Assembly (NCBI GenBank): GCA_002418005.1
Contig: DIDF01000080.1
Coordinates: forward strand, 17,059-55,509
DNA: 38,451 nt
Direction of reading: 5' to 3'
Source of the DNA: Lactobacillaceae bacterium UBA5807
GTDB taxonomy: Bacteria; Bacillota; Bacilli; Lactobacillales; Lactobacillaceae
The notes under the pieces were generated by a model, which saw only the letters and a list, made by a program, of their open reading frames with translations, searched no databases and was not told the origin of the DNA. This document shows positions 15,631-23,958 of this stretch, one piece after another; positions within the stretch are counted from its first letter, which is position 1; every line of letters begins with the position of its first letter. The position numbers and the translations under genes were made by a program.

Positions 15631-17043
15631 TTAGGCGTTAACGCTTTGTTTCATCTTTTTAGCGTTTTCAAGGACATCTTCAATTGGTCCGCAGTTTCTG
15701 AATGCATCTTCTGGAATATCATCATACTTACCTTCCAAAATTTCCTTGAAGCCTTTAACAGTATCGGCAACAGGAACATATTTACCAGGAAGTCCAGTAA
15801 ACTGTTCAGCAACAGAGAAACTTTGTGACAAGAAGAATTGAATTCGACGAGCACGGCCAACGATGGTCTTTTCTTCGTCAGACAATTCATCCATCCCAAG
15901 AATTGAAATGATATCTTGAAGTTCACGATATCGTTGAAGCACATGTTGAACTTCAGTAGCAACTTCATAATGTTCTTGGCCAACAATTGCTGGATCCAAA
16001 GCAGATGAAGTTGAAGCCAAAGGATCAACGGCTGGGTAAATACCTTGCTGAGTTAATGAACGTTCCAAGTTAGTGGTTGCATCCAAATGGGCAAATGTAG
16101 TTGCTGGAGCAGGGTCAGTATAGTCATCGGCAGGAACATAAACCGCCTGAATAGATGTAATTGATCCCTTCTTAGTAGAAGTAATTCTTTCCTGTAATTG
16201 ACCCATTTCAGTAGCCAATGTTGGTTGATAACCAACGGCTGATGGAATACGGCCAAGCAAAGCAGAAACTTCTGAACCAGCTTGGGTGAATCGGAAAATG
16301 TTATCGATGAATAACAAAACATCTTGTCCTTCCTCATCACGGAAGTATTCAGCAATTGTTAATCCAGTTAAAGCAACACGCATACGTGCTCCAGGAGGCT
16401 CGTTCATTTGACCATAAACCATGGCAGTTTTAGCCAAAACTCCTGAACCTTTCATTTCAAAGTACATATCGTTACCTTCACGAGTTCGTTCACCAACACC
16501 GGTAAATACTGAAAGACCATTATGGCCTTGGGCGATATTATGAATTAACTCCTGAATTAAAACGGTCTTACCAACACCGGCACCACCGAACAGTCCAACC
16601 TTACCACCACGGGTATATGGCTCAAGCAAGTCAATAACCTTAATTCCAGTTTCTAGAATTTCGGTTGATGGGTTAAGGTCTTCGTACTTTGGGGCATCCC
16701 GGTGAATTGGCCAGCGTTTTGCGTCTGGGCCAAATTCTGGGCCGCCATCAATTGGTTGACCAAGGACGTTAAATACTCGGCCAAGAGTATCATCGCCAAC
16801 TGGAACACTAATAGATGCTTCTGTGTTGTCAACAGCCATGCCTCGACGTAAACCATCAGTTCCGTCCATAGCAATAGTTCTAACAACTCCGTCACCCATA
16901 TCCAGGGCAACTTCAACAACTAAAATCTTATCGTCACTTACGTGAACGTTTAAGGCAGTGTTAATTTCAGGCAATTTATCGTCCAAGGAGAACTCAACGT
17001 CGACAACTGGTCCAATAACTTGTACAACTTTACCAGTACTCAT
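15631..17043 (-). CDS. atpD: F1Fo ATP synthase beta subunit
   Basis: The 470-aa catalytic subunit. Walker A GGAGVGKTVLI is near residue 154, FTGVGERTREGNDMY near 180, Walker B DVLLFIDNIFRFTQAGSEV near 240 and the ALLGRIPSAVGYQPTLATEM motif after it, all intact. In fermentative lactobacilli the complex mainly works as a proton pump that maintains cytoplasmic pH. ATG 17043 has AGGAAATAAC upstream. It sits 23 nt after atpG and 13 nt before atpC. Confidence 0.97.
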   Translation of the reverse strand: MSTGKVVQVIGPVVDVEFSLDDKLPEINTALNVHVSDDKILVVEVALDMGDGVVRTIAMDGTDGLRRGMAVDNTEASISVPVGDDTLGRVFNVLGQPIDGGPEFGPDAKRWPIHRDAPKYEDLNPSTEILETGIKVIDLLEPYTRGGKVGLFGGAGVGKTVLIQELIHNIAQGHNGLSVFTGVGERTREGNDMYFEMKGSGVLAKTAMVYGQMNEPPGARMRVALTGLTIAEYFRDEEGQDVLLFIDNIFRFTQAGSEVSALLGRIPSAVGYQPTLATEMGQLQERITSTKKGSITSIQAVYVPADDYTDPAPATTFAHLDATTNLERSLTQQGIYPAVDPLASTSSALDPAIVGQEHYEVATEVQHVLQRYRELQDIISILGMDELSDEEKTIVGRARRIQFFLSQSFSVAEQFTGLPGKYVPVADTVKGFKEILEGKYDDIPEDAFRNCGPIEDVLENAKKMKQSVNA

Positions 17044-17066
17044 ATGTTATTTCCTCCATAAATTCT

Positions 17067-17978
17067 CTAGTGACGAAGAGCTTCCTGACCACCGGTAATT
17101 TCAGTGATTTCAGTAGTAATTGCAGCTTGCCGAGCTCGGTTATACTGCAGTTGCAGAGTATCAATTAAATCATCAGCATTATCAGAAGCGGTCTTCATGG
17201 CTGTTGCACTTGAGGCATGCTCAGAAGTCTTGGCATCAAGAATTGCTCCATATACCAAGCTCTCTGAGTATTGCGGCAAAATGACATTGAAAACTTCTTC
17301 TTCAGAAGGCTCAACATCATATTCAGCAGTCAAAGTTTTTGTTTCAATATCCTCACTAGCTTCGCTTGCAAAAGATTCACTATCGACTGGGAGCATTTTT
17401 TCAGCTCGAAATCTTGAAGTCAAACGGTTAACAAAATGTTCATAGCAAACGTACAGCTCATCAAACTTACCAGCATCATACATCGTTGTGATTGTCTTGA
17501 CAATTTGTCGTACTTCGGCAAATGTTGGGACATCAGAAACACCACGATACTCGTAAGTCAGGTTAACACCACGTTTTTTATAGAACTCTGCACCGTTGCC
17601 GCCGACAGTCAACACTTGGTAATCATTTGAACCAGAGTGTTTTGAAATAAATTCATTAGTCGAACGAATGACATTACTGTTATAACTACCAACCATGCCC
17701 CGATCAGAAGTAACAATTAAATAAGCACTTCTTTTGGTTGATGACTGGCCGTCACCAGACTTTTGTCCCTGGGATTTCCCAACTGAATCTAAAAGATGCG
17801 ATTGGGCTAGATGAGCGATAACTGATTTAATCTGACTAGCATATTCTTCATAGCTAGTAGTATGCTTTTGGATTTGGTTCAATTTAGCTTGTGAGACCAT
17901 TTCCATAGCATTAGTAATTTGACGAGTCTTCTTTGTAGAGTCAATTCGATGTTTAACTACATTTAAAGAAGCAGGCAT
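17067..17978 (-). CDS. atpG: F1Fo ATP synthase gamma subunit
   Basis: This 303-aa rotor subunit has N-terminal VKHRIDSTKKTRQITNAMEM with the conserved MVSQAKL, and C-terminal ALDSA-like helices ending QAAITTEITEITGGQEAL. The middle has a Ser/Gly-rich insertion (SVGKSQGQKSGDGQSSTKRS, about residues 66-85) before the conserved SDRGMVGSYNSNV; this makes the protein slightly longer than the ~290 aa norm. ATG 17978 follows AAGGAAGGTGA. Confidence 0.96.
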   Translation of the reverse strand: MPASLNVVKHRIDSTKKTRQITNAMEMVSQAKLNQIQKHTTSYEEYASQIKSVIAHLAQSHLLDSVGKSQGQKSGDGQSSTKRSAYLIVTSDRGMVGSYNSNVIRSTNEFISKHSGSNDYQVLTVGGNGAEFYKKRGVNLTYEYRGVSDVPTFAEVRQIVKTITTMYDAGKFDELYVCYEHFVNRLTSRFRAEKMLPVDSESFASEASEDIETKTLTAEYDVEPSEEEVFNVILPQYSESLVYGAILDAKTSEHASSATAMKTASDNADDLIDTLQLQYNRARQAAITTEITEITGGQEALRH

Positions 17979-17999
17979 AAGATCTCACCTTCCTTGGGA

Positions 18000-19541
18000 C
18001 TACTTAGTAGCTGTCGACTGCTGACTGTCATCTTTCTTTGATGGTTGGAAGGATTTACCAAATTCGTCCATCGCAGCATTTAACTTATCGGTGTCAGGTA
18101 AATCACCAGTCTTGGAAATTGTATCCAACAAATCCTTATGAGAAGCATCAAAGAAATCAAACAATTCTTGTTGATAACGGGCAATATCATCGATTGCAAC
18201 TTTGTCCAAATATCCATGGTCCAAAGTGTAAAGAATGATAACCTGTTTTTCAACGGGAAGTGGAGAATGAAGTGGTTGCTTCAAAACTTCAACAGTTCTG
18301 GCACCACGATTTAATTTAGCTTGAGTAGCAGCATCAAGGTCAGAACCAAATTGAGCGAATGATTCCAATTCATGATAAGAAGCCAAATCCAATCTTAAAG
18401 TACCAGCAACCTTCTTCATTGCTTTAATCTGGGCATCTCCACCAACACGAGAAACAGAAGTACCAGCATCAACGGCTGGACGAACACCAGAATAGAAACT
18501 ATCGGCATCCAAGAAAATCTGGCCATCAGTAATGGAAATAACGTTAGTTGGAATATAAGCAGAAACATCACCAGCCTGAGTTTGAACAATTGGCATAGCA
18601 GTCATAGAACCACCGCCAAGTTTGTCACTCAATTTAGCTGCTCGTTCAAGCAAACGTGAGTGGGTATAGAAAATATCACCAGGATAAGCTTCACGACCAG
18701 GAGGACGACGAAGAATAAGTGAAATTTCACGGTAAGCATCCGCTTGCTTTGATAAATCATCATAGATAATCAAAACATGCTTTCCTTTATGCATGAAATA
18801 TTCACCCATTGTTGCGCCGGCATATGGGGCAAGATACAACAGTGATGCTGGTTCAGAAGGACCGGCATTAATAACTGTTGTGTAATCCATAGCACCATAC
18901 TTTTCAAGAGTACTTACGGCTGTACGAACGGTTGAATCCTTTTGGCCAATGGCAACATAAATACAGATCATATTCTGACCTTTTTGGTTGATAATTGTAT
19001 CCATAGCAATGGATGTTTTACCAGTCTTACGGTCTCCAATGATCAATTCACGCTGACCTCTACCAATAGGAATCAAAGAATCGATAGCTTTAATACCGGT
19101 TTGTAAGGGTTGAAAAACAGATTGACGTTCCATAACACCTGGGGCTTTATGCTCAACGGCCGCATGACCATCAGCTTTAATTTCACCCTTGCCATCAATT
19201 GGTTCACCAATAGCGTTAACAACTCGGCCAATCATGCCATCCCCAACAGGAACTTCCATGATTCGACCAGTTCTTTTTACAGTATCTCCTTCACGAATAC
19301 CTGTGTCATCACCCAAGACCATGATACCAACATCATTGGTTTCAAGGTTTTGAACCATTCCATAGACTCCGTGACCGAAGTCGAGCAACTCTCCAGCCAA
19401 CGCATTTTCAAGGCCGTGAGCACGAGCGATACCATCACCAACATAAGTAACGATACCTGTTTCTTCAACATCGAGCTCATTTTTATAGCCCTGTAATTGT
19501 TGCTTGATAAGAGCACTGATTTCCTCAGCTTTAATGCTCAT
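18000..19541 (-). CDS. atpA: F1Fo ATP synthase alpha subunit
   Basis: The 513-aa non-catalytic nucleotide-binding subunit. Walker A GDRKTGKTSIAMD is near residue 169; VYVAIGQKDSTV, HVLIIYDDLSKQADAYREIS and LLRRPPGREAYPGDIFY follow. The C-terminal tail is polar and low in complexity (KKDDSQQSTATK). Start: ATG 19541 with AGAGAGGTGA upstream is preferred to GTG 19550, which overlaps that site. Confidence 0.97.
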   Translation of the reverse strand: MSIKAEEISALIKQQLQGYKNELDVEETGIVTYVGDGIARAHGLENALAGELLDFGHGVYGMVQNLETNDVGIMVLGDDTGIREGDTVKRTGRIMEVPVGDGMIGRVVNAIGEPIDGKGEIKADGHAAVEHKAPGVMERQSVFQPLQTGIKAIDSLIPIGRGQRELIIGDRKTGKTSIAMDTIINQKGQNMICIYVAIGQKDSTVRTAVSTLEKYGAMDYTTVINAGPSEPASLLYLAPYAGATMGEYFMHKGKHVLIIYDDLSKQADAYREISLILRRPPGREAYPGDIFYTHSRLLERAAKLSDKLGGGSMTAMPIVQTQAGDVSAYIPTNVISITDGQIFLDADSFYSGVRPAVDAGTSVSRVGGDAQIKAMKKVAGTLRLDLASYHELESFAQFGSDLDAATQAKLNRGARTVEVLKQPLHSPLPVEKQVIILYTLDHGYLDKVAIDDIARYQQELFDFFDASHKDLLDTISKTGDLPDTDKLNAAMDEFGKSFQPSKKDDSQQSTATK

Positions 19542-19568
19542 ATATTTCACCTCTCTAAATAGATATCG

Positions 19569-20111
19569 TTAATTCAATAATAACTCTTTAATTTTGTCAA
19601 TTCGACTCTTAACACTGCCATCGATAATCACGTCAGAAGATTGAAGAACAATGCCTCCAATCAAATCGGGATCAACTTTAGTGCTGAGAATAACTTTGTT
19701 CGCCCCTACTCGGTGAGCAAAAGCATCAGCAATCTTGCTTTGTTGATCATCGTCTAACTTCACTGCTGAAGTTACACTTGCATGGACAATCTTTTTGTCT
19801 TTTTCATATAACTTTTCAAATTCATCAACAATTAAAGATGCAATATCAAAACGTTGATAAGTTTGGAGAAGGCCAATGAAATTTTTCATCAGATCTGACC
19901 CACCTTTAGATAAAGAATCAACTAAAGTTTGTTTTAATTCTTTTGTCGTTTGATTGCTACTCAATACTGCAGCTAATGAAGGATTGTCGGCGAAGACTTG
20001 CCTAAACTGCTGCAATTCCTTGTAGCCATCTTCGAGTTGGTTGTTTTCTTGGAGAACTTCGAACAAAGCTTTTGCATACTTTTTTGCTGAAGTTAGACTA
20101 TTTTGATCCAT
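19569..20111 (-). CDS. atpH: F1Fo ATP synthase delta subunit
   Basis: This 180-aa peripheral-stalk protein (OSCP family) starts LTSAKKYAKALFEVLQE, has DLMKNFIGLLQTYQRF in the middle and ends with the family motif DPDLIGGIVLQSSDVIIDGS. The chosen start is ATG 20111, which overlaps the end of atpF by 14 nt; GGGGAAG within atpF is its ribosome site. An upstream in-frame start at 20162 lies deep inside atpF and is rejected. Confidence 0.94.
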   Translation of the reverse strand: MDQNSLTSAKKYAKALFEVLQENNQLEDGYKELQQFRQVFADNPSLAAVLSSNQTTKELKQTLVDSLSKGGSDLMKNFIGLLQTYQRFDIASLIVDEFEKLYEKDKKIVHASVTSAVKLDDDQQSKIADAFAHRVGANKVILSTKVDPDLIGGIVLQSSDVIIDGSVKSRIDKIKELLLN

Positions 20112-20616
20112 TTTGCTTCCCCAACCCTTCGATATAAGAATCAACGAGTGCTTTTTGATCATCTGCGTTTAATTCTTTGGAAATGATCTTTGAAGCAATT
20201 TCAACTGATAAACTTGCAACATCTTTTCGAGAATTTGCCAAAGCTTCTTGTCGTTGTTGCTCGATATCCTTTTGAGCAGTGCTCTTCATCAAAGCAGCAT
20301 CTTTTCGAGCATCATCTAAGATCTGATCACGTTGGTTAGATCCGGTTTGTTTAGCTTGAGCTATAATTCCACTTGCCTCTTGATGAGTATTTTCCAACTC
20401 AGATTGTCTTTGCTGAGCTAGCTTAACAGCGTCATTTCGAGATTTTTCAGCAGAATCAATATCGTTAGCAATTTTATTAGACCGTTTTTCCATCATATTG
20501 GTGATTGGCTTCCAAGCAAAAATCTTGATGAGCCACATCAAAATCAGAAAACTAATCAAAACAAATAGCATATTGCCAATGTAAAGACTGGTCCCAACTA
20601 CAGAAAATGAAAACAT
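20098..20616 (-). CDS. atpF: F1Fo ATP synthase subunit b
   Basis: This 172-aa peripheral-stalk subunit has one N-terminal membrane helix (IGNMLFVLISFLILMWLIK) followed by a long charged helix, with KPITNMMEKRSNKIANDIDS and AQQRQSELENTHQEASGIIA, that dimerises and binds delta at its end (ISKELNADDQKALVDSYI). ATG 20616 has AGGAGGTG upstream, one of the strongest sites in the operon. Confidence 0.95.
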   Translation of the reverse strand: MFSFSVVGTSLYIGNMLFVLISFLILMWLIKIFAWKPITNMMEKRSNKIANDIDSAEKSRNDAVKLAQQRQSELENTHQEASGIIAQAKQTGSNQRDQILDDARKDAALMKSTAQKDIEQQRQEALANSRKDVASLSVEIASKIISKELNADDQKALVDSYIEGLGKQNGSK

Positions 20617-20651
20617 TTATTGGCACCTCCTTCTCAAATTTATTGCTATCA

Positions 20652-20864
20652 TTACTTGTTCATAACTAACAAAGCAATAACGAAGGCGATAATAGGCATG
20701 GCTTCAACCAAACCAACACCAATGAACATATTGGTACGTAATTGACCTGATAATTCAGGCTGACGTGCCATACCTTCCAACATCTTAGAAATTAAAATAC
20801 CATCACCAATACCACCACCAATAGCGGCTCCGGCCATAGCGATACCTGCAGCGATTGCTCCCAT
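20652..20864 (-). CDS. atpE: F1Fo ATP synthase subunit c
   Basis: This 70-aa rotor-ring hairpin has a Gly/Ala-rich first helix (AAGIAMAGAAIGGGIGDG), the polar loop ARQPE, and a second helix with the ion-binding Glu54 in GLVEAMPIIAFVIAL. The residues around Glu54 lack the Gln and Ser/Thr of sodium-binding rings, so proton coupling is predicted. ATG 20864 follows AAGGAGGATTATT. Confidence 0.97.
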   Translation of the reverse strand: MGAIAAGIAMAGAAIGGGIGDGILISKMLEGMARQPELSGQLRTNMFIGVGLVEAMPIIAFVIALLVMNK

Positions 20865-20889
20865 AATTAATAATCCTCCTTAAATAATT

Positions 20890-21603
20890 TTATTCCTCAA
20901 TATCAACTTTATGAGAAATGTATACTGACGATAATGTTACGAAAATGAAGGCTTGGATACATCCAATGAAGACGGAGAACCCTTGCCAAGCCAATGAGAG
21001 AGGCAGACTGACAACCCACATTAATGGGCCGCCACCAACTGCCATCTTGGTAATTATGCCAAGTAACATTTCACCAGCGAAGATGTTACCAAATAGTCGC
21101 AAACCTAGAGTTAAGAAATTAGTAAACTCTTCAAAAATGTTAACAATGACAAAAACTTTAAATGGTTTAAAGTAACTCAAGAAATGTTGCTTATAACCAT
21201 TCTTTCTGATCCCTAAATACTGAGCTAAGGTCAAAGTAAGCAAGGCGAAAGTCATAGTAATTATTGGATCAGCAGTTGGACTTTTGACATAAGTTACTCC
21301 AGAGACATCCACTTGAAGGAGAAGTCCTTGCAAGTTAGAAATCAGAATAAAAAGAAACGTTGTGAATCCCCAGAGACCAAGATCATTTGCTACTTTTCCA
21401 GACAGTGCACTTCTTACGATGCCATTAGTGAAGTCCACCAACCATTCAAGAACATTTTGTCCCTTACCTGGTTTCATTGTTATATGTCTTGATAAGGCAA
21501 AAACAACGCAGAACACGACGACACAAGCAAGAAGTACTGAGACCATGTTTCCTACATTGAAAGTCAATCCAAGAAACTGAAAAGTAGCAGTTTTTTCATT
21601 CAT
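20890..21603 (-). CDS. atpB: F1Fo ATP synthase subunit a
   Basis: A 237-aa membrane stator of the proton channel. It has TNGIVRSALSG, FILISNLQGLLLQVDVSG, EEFTNFLTLGLRLFGNIFAG with the essential Arg in LGLRLFGN, and the C-terminal FIGCIQAFIFVTLSSVYIS. ATG 21603 has AGAGGTGAG 3-4 nt upstream and is preferred to 21633. It is the first gene of the operon; no ordinary atpI precedes it. Confidence 0.95.
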   Translation of the reverse strand: MNEKTATFQFLGLTFNVGNMVSVLLACVVVFCVVFALSRHITMKPGKGQNVLEWLVDFTNGIVRSALSGKVANDLGLWGFTTFLFILISNLQGLLLQVDVSGVTYVKSPTADPIITMTFALLTLTLAQYLGIRKNGYKQHFLSYFKPFKVFVIVNIFEEFTNFLTLGLRLFGNIFAGEMLLGIITKMAVGGGPLMWVVSLPLSLAWQGFSVFIGCIQAFIFVTLSSVYISHKVDIEE

Positions 21604-21643
21604 ACTCTCACCTCTTTTCGAGTCATAGTTCACGCAAAACCAA

Positions 21644-21727
21644 TCAATCTGGTAATTGATCGAAAGACATTAACACCAAAGAGAATGTTGCGATGGTAAA
21701 GAACACATTAAAGGCGTTCAAATACAA
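21644..21727 (-). other. Small hydrophobic reading frame in the atpB leader
   Basis: On the minus strand TTG 21727 to TGA 21644-21646 encodes 27 residues, starting MYLNAFNVFFTIATFSLVLM and ending SFDQLPD; an in-frame GTG at 21742 would add five codons. It has one membrane-like segment and stands where atpI is found in many bacteria. There is no clear ribosome site and the TTG lies about at the predicted transcription start. It could be a relic, a leader peptide or chance. Confidence 0.3.
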
Positions 21728-21732
21728 TTGAA

Positions 21733-21761
21733 ATCTTACCACTAAACAAAACAAATATCAA
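21733..21761 (-). promoter_or_regulatory. Promoter of the ATP synthase operon
   Basis: On the minus strand -35 TTGATA (21756-21761) and an extended -10 TGGTAAGAT (TAAGAT at 21733-21738) are 17 nt apart. The leader to atpB is about 125 nt. Upstream, about 100 nt (21762-21869) hold nothing else I can support. Confidence 0.8.
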
Positions 21762-21869
21762 AATTAAATTCATTCACAGAATCCAGTAATGGCAGACATT
21801 CCCGCGTTATCTTAAATTAGAAATGAATAAATATTTAACAAATATACCCTTTTAAAATAGCGGTGTATG

Positions 21870-21898
21870 AAAAAAAACGTTCTCAAAAGAGCGCTAAT
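21870..21898 (-). terminator. Probable terminator after upp
   Basis: On the minus strand AGCGCTC-TTTT-GAGAACGT forms an imperfect stem followed by eight T, starting 10 nt after the upp stop. Confidence 0.6.
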
Positions 21899-21908
21899 TT
21901 TCATAATT

Positions 21909-22538
21909 TTATTTAGTTCCAAAAAGTCGATCACCAGCATCGCCCAGACCTGGGACAATGTAGCCATTTTCGTTCAAATGATCGTCTAAAGCAGCTGTGT
22001 AAATGTCAACATCTGGATGTTTCTTTTGAAGAGCTTTAACACCCTCTGGAGCAGAAACTAAGCAGACAAACTTAATATTAGTGGCACCACGCTTCTTTAA
22101 GGCGTCGATCGCCATAATAGCTGAACCACCGGTAGCGAGCATCGGATCAACAACAAATACCTGACGCTGTGCAATATCAGAAGGTAATTTAACAAAATAT
22201 TCGTGAGGCTTTAGTGTTTTTTCATCACGATACATACCAATGTGACCTACTTTAGCAGCTGGAATTAAATCAAGGATCCCGTCAACCATACCAATTCCGG
22301 CTCTTAAAATTGGAACAATGGCCACTTTTTTACCCGCAATTTTGTGTGCATGGGCGACTCCCTCTGGTGTTTGAACGTCAACATCTTCCAAAGGCATGTC
22401 ACGAGAAACATCGTAAGCCATTAAAGTAGCAATTTCGTTTACAATTTGTCGAAAATCTTTAGTACCACAGTTTTTGTCTCGAATCATCGCTAATTTATGT
22501 TGAATTAAAGGATGATCCATAACCTCGAACTTACCCAA
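21909..22538 (-). CDS. upp: Uracil phosphoribosyltransferase
   Basis: A 209-aa pyrimidine-salvage enzyme making UMP from uracil and PRPP. It has VMDHPLIQHKLAMIRDK at the start, VAIVPILRAGIGMVDGILDL in the middle, the PRPP-binding VFVVDPMLATGGSAIMAID, and YIVPGLGDAGDRLFGTK at the end. The start is TTG 22538 with AAAGGAGTGAG just upstream; this gives the usual 209-aa length. The longer in-frame extension to 22625 runs through the promoter and is rejected. It has its own promoter between glyA and the atp operon. Confidence 0.96.
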   Translation of the reverse strand: MGKFEVMDHPLIQHKLAMIRDKNCGTKDFRQIVNEIATLMAYDVSRDMPLEDVDVQTPEGVAHAHKIAGKKVAIVPILRAGIGMVDGILDLIPAAKVGHIGMYRDEKTLKPHEYFVKLPSDIAQRQVFVVDPMLATGGSAIMAIDALKKRGATNIKFVCLVSAPEGVKALQKKHPDVDIYTAALDDHLNENGYIVPGLGDAGDRLFGTK

Positions 22539-22564
22539 TTTACTCACTCCTTTTTTCTCTAACA

Positions 22565-22573
22565 ATTGTATCA
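22565..22573 (-). promoter_or_regulatory. Extended -10 promoter of upp
   Basis: The minus strand reads TGATACAAT (TGnTACAAT), 27 nt before the TTG start of upp; the T-rich tail of the glyA terminator stands at the -35 position. Confidence 0.6.
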
Positions 22574-22585
22574 CACCTACATAGC

Positions 22586-22622
22586 AAAAAAGTTCGAAAT
22601 CACTAGGATTCCGAACTTTTAT
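22586..22622 (-). terminator. Terminator after glyA
   Basis: On the minus strand AAAAGTTCG-GAATC pairs with GATTTCGAACTTTT (one bulge) around CTAGT, followed by further T. It starts about 10 nt after the glyA stop. Confidence 0.88.
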
Positions 22623-22632
22623 CATTACCGTT

Positions 22633-23886
22633 TTAAAAATTTACTTCCATATTAATTGGGTGTTTTGAAACCAATTCTTCGACTTGAGCCGAAACATCAT
22701 CCAGATTCTTTTGATCTTTGGGATTGTTGATAACTTGAATGATTAATTTGGCAACTTGTACACTATCAGCCTCATTAAAACCACGAGTAGTAATTGCTGG
22801 AGTTCCAAGACGAAGGCCACTAGTTTTCGAAGGTGGCAGTGGATCATTTGGAATTGACTCTTTGTTGGTAGTTATGTGAACTGTATCCAAAGTGTCTTGA
22901 AGATCTTTGCCGCTAAGGCCAGTCTTGGTAAGATCAAGTGTCATTAAATGATTATCGGTGCCACCAGTCAAAACTGAAACATTATCTTCGGCCTCAAATG
23001 TCCTTGCCATAGCCTGTGCATTTTCGATAATCTGTTTGGCATAGTCTTTAAATGCTGGCTGCAGATCTTCATAAAATGCTGCGGCTTTTCCGGCGATGAC
23101 GTGTTCCAGCGGACCACCCTGGGATCCAGGGAAGACAGCAGAATTAATCTTCTTGGCATACTTTGCCTTAGCTAAAATCAATCCTCCCCGAGGACCTCTT
23201 AAAGTTTTATGAGTAGTTGTGGTAACTACATCGGCAATTGGCACTGGGTTTGGATGCAAACCGGCTGCAACTAAACCAGCAATATGGGCCATATCAACCA
23301 TTAAATAAGCGCCAACTGAATCGGCAATGTCACGAAATTTCTGCCAGTCAATAATTCTGCTATATGCTGAAGCTCCCGCAATGATCAATTTGGGATGAAC
23401 TTCATTAGCAATCCTTTGAACACCGTCATAATCAATTCGTTGGGTTTTAGGGTCCAAACCATAAGAATGGGCATCATAAAGTTTGCCAGAGAAGCTTACT
23501 TTGGCACCATGAGATAAATGCCCACCGGCATCCAGGCCCATTCCAAGAATGGTATCACCTGGTTTTAACAAAGCCATGTAAACTTCCTGGTTTGCCTGAG
23601 ATCCAGAATGAGGCTGAACATTGGCATATTCAGCACCAAATAGCTTTTTAGCCCGATCAATAGCAAGTTGTTCGACCTGATCAATATATTCACAACCACC
23701 ATAATAACGACGGCCAGGATATCCTTCGGCATATTTGTTGGTCAAAACCGAGCCTTGGGCTGCTCTGACAGCATTAGAAACGATGTTTTCTGAAGCAATC
23801 AATTCAATATTATGCTGCTGCCGGTTCTCTTCTTTAGCAATTGGTCCCCATAACTCAGGATCTTCGTTCTTAAAATCATAATGCAT
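22633..23886 (-). CDS. glyA: Serine hydroxymethyltransferase
   Basis: This 417-aa PLP enzyme converts serine and tetrahydrofolate to glycine and methylene-THF. IELIASENIVSNAV is near the start, YGGCEYIDQVE and VQPHSGSQANQEVYMALLKP follow, and the PLP lysine lies in VVTTTTHKTLRGPRGG. The chosen start is ATG 23886 with GAGGTG 8 nt upstream; a longer start at 23901 overlaps that site. It lies 44 nt after sua5 with a possible own promoter overlapping the sua5 end. Confidence 0.95.
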   Translation of the reverse strand: MHYDFKNEDPELWGPIAKEENRQQHNIELIASENIVSNAVRAAQGSVLTNKYAEGYPGRRYYGGCEYIDQVEQLAIDRAKKLFGAEYANVQPHSGSQANQEVYMALLKPGDTILGMGLDAGGHLSHGAKVSFSGKLYDAHSYGLDPKTQRIDYDGVQRIANEVHPKLIIAGASAYSRIIDWQKFRDIADSVGAYLMVDMAHIAGLVAAGLHPNPVPIADVVTTTTHKTLRGPRGGLILAKAKYAKKINSAVFPGSQGGPLEHVIAGKAAAFYEDLQPAFKDYAKQIIENAQAMARTFEAEDNVSVLTGGTDNHLMTLDLTKTGLSGKDLQDTLDTVHITTNKESIPNDPLPPSKTSGLRLGTPAITTRGFNEADSVQVAKLIIQVINNPKDQKNLDDVSAQVEELVSKHPINMEVNF

Positions 23887-23929
23887 CGACAAACACCTCA
23901 TTTCAGTTAGTCACAACAGGTATGGTTAG

Positions 23930-23958
23930 ATTATAACTGCTTGAAATGCATTTGCCCA
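23930..23958 (-). promoter_or_regulatory. Possible promoter of glyA inside the sua5 3' end
   Basis: On the minus strand TGGGCA (23953-23958) and a perfect TATAAT (23930-23935) are 17 nt apart. The -10 box overlaps the sua5 stop codon. Confidence 0.45.

Noticed and set aside
19110..19516. Frames antisense to or in another frame of atpA
   Set aside because: Shadows of atpA, whose motifs are complete.
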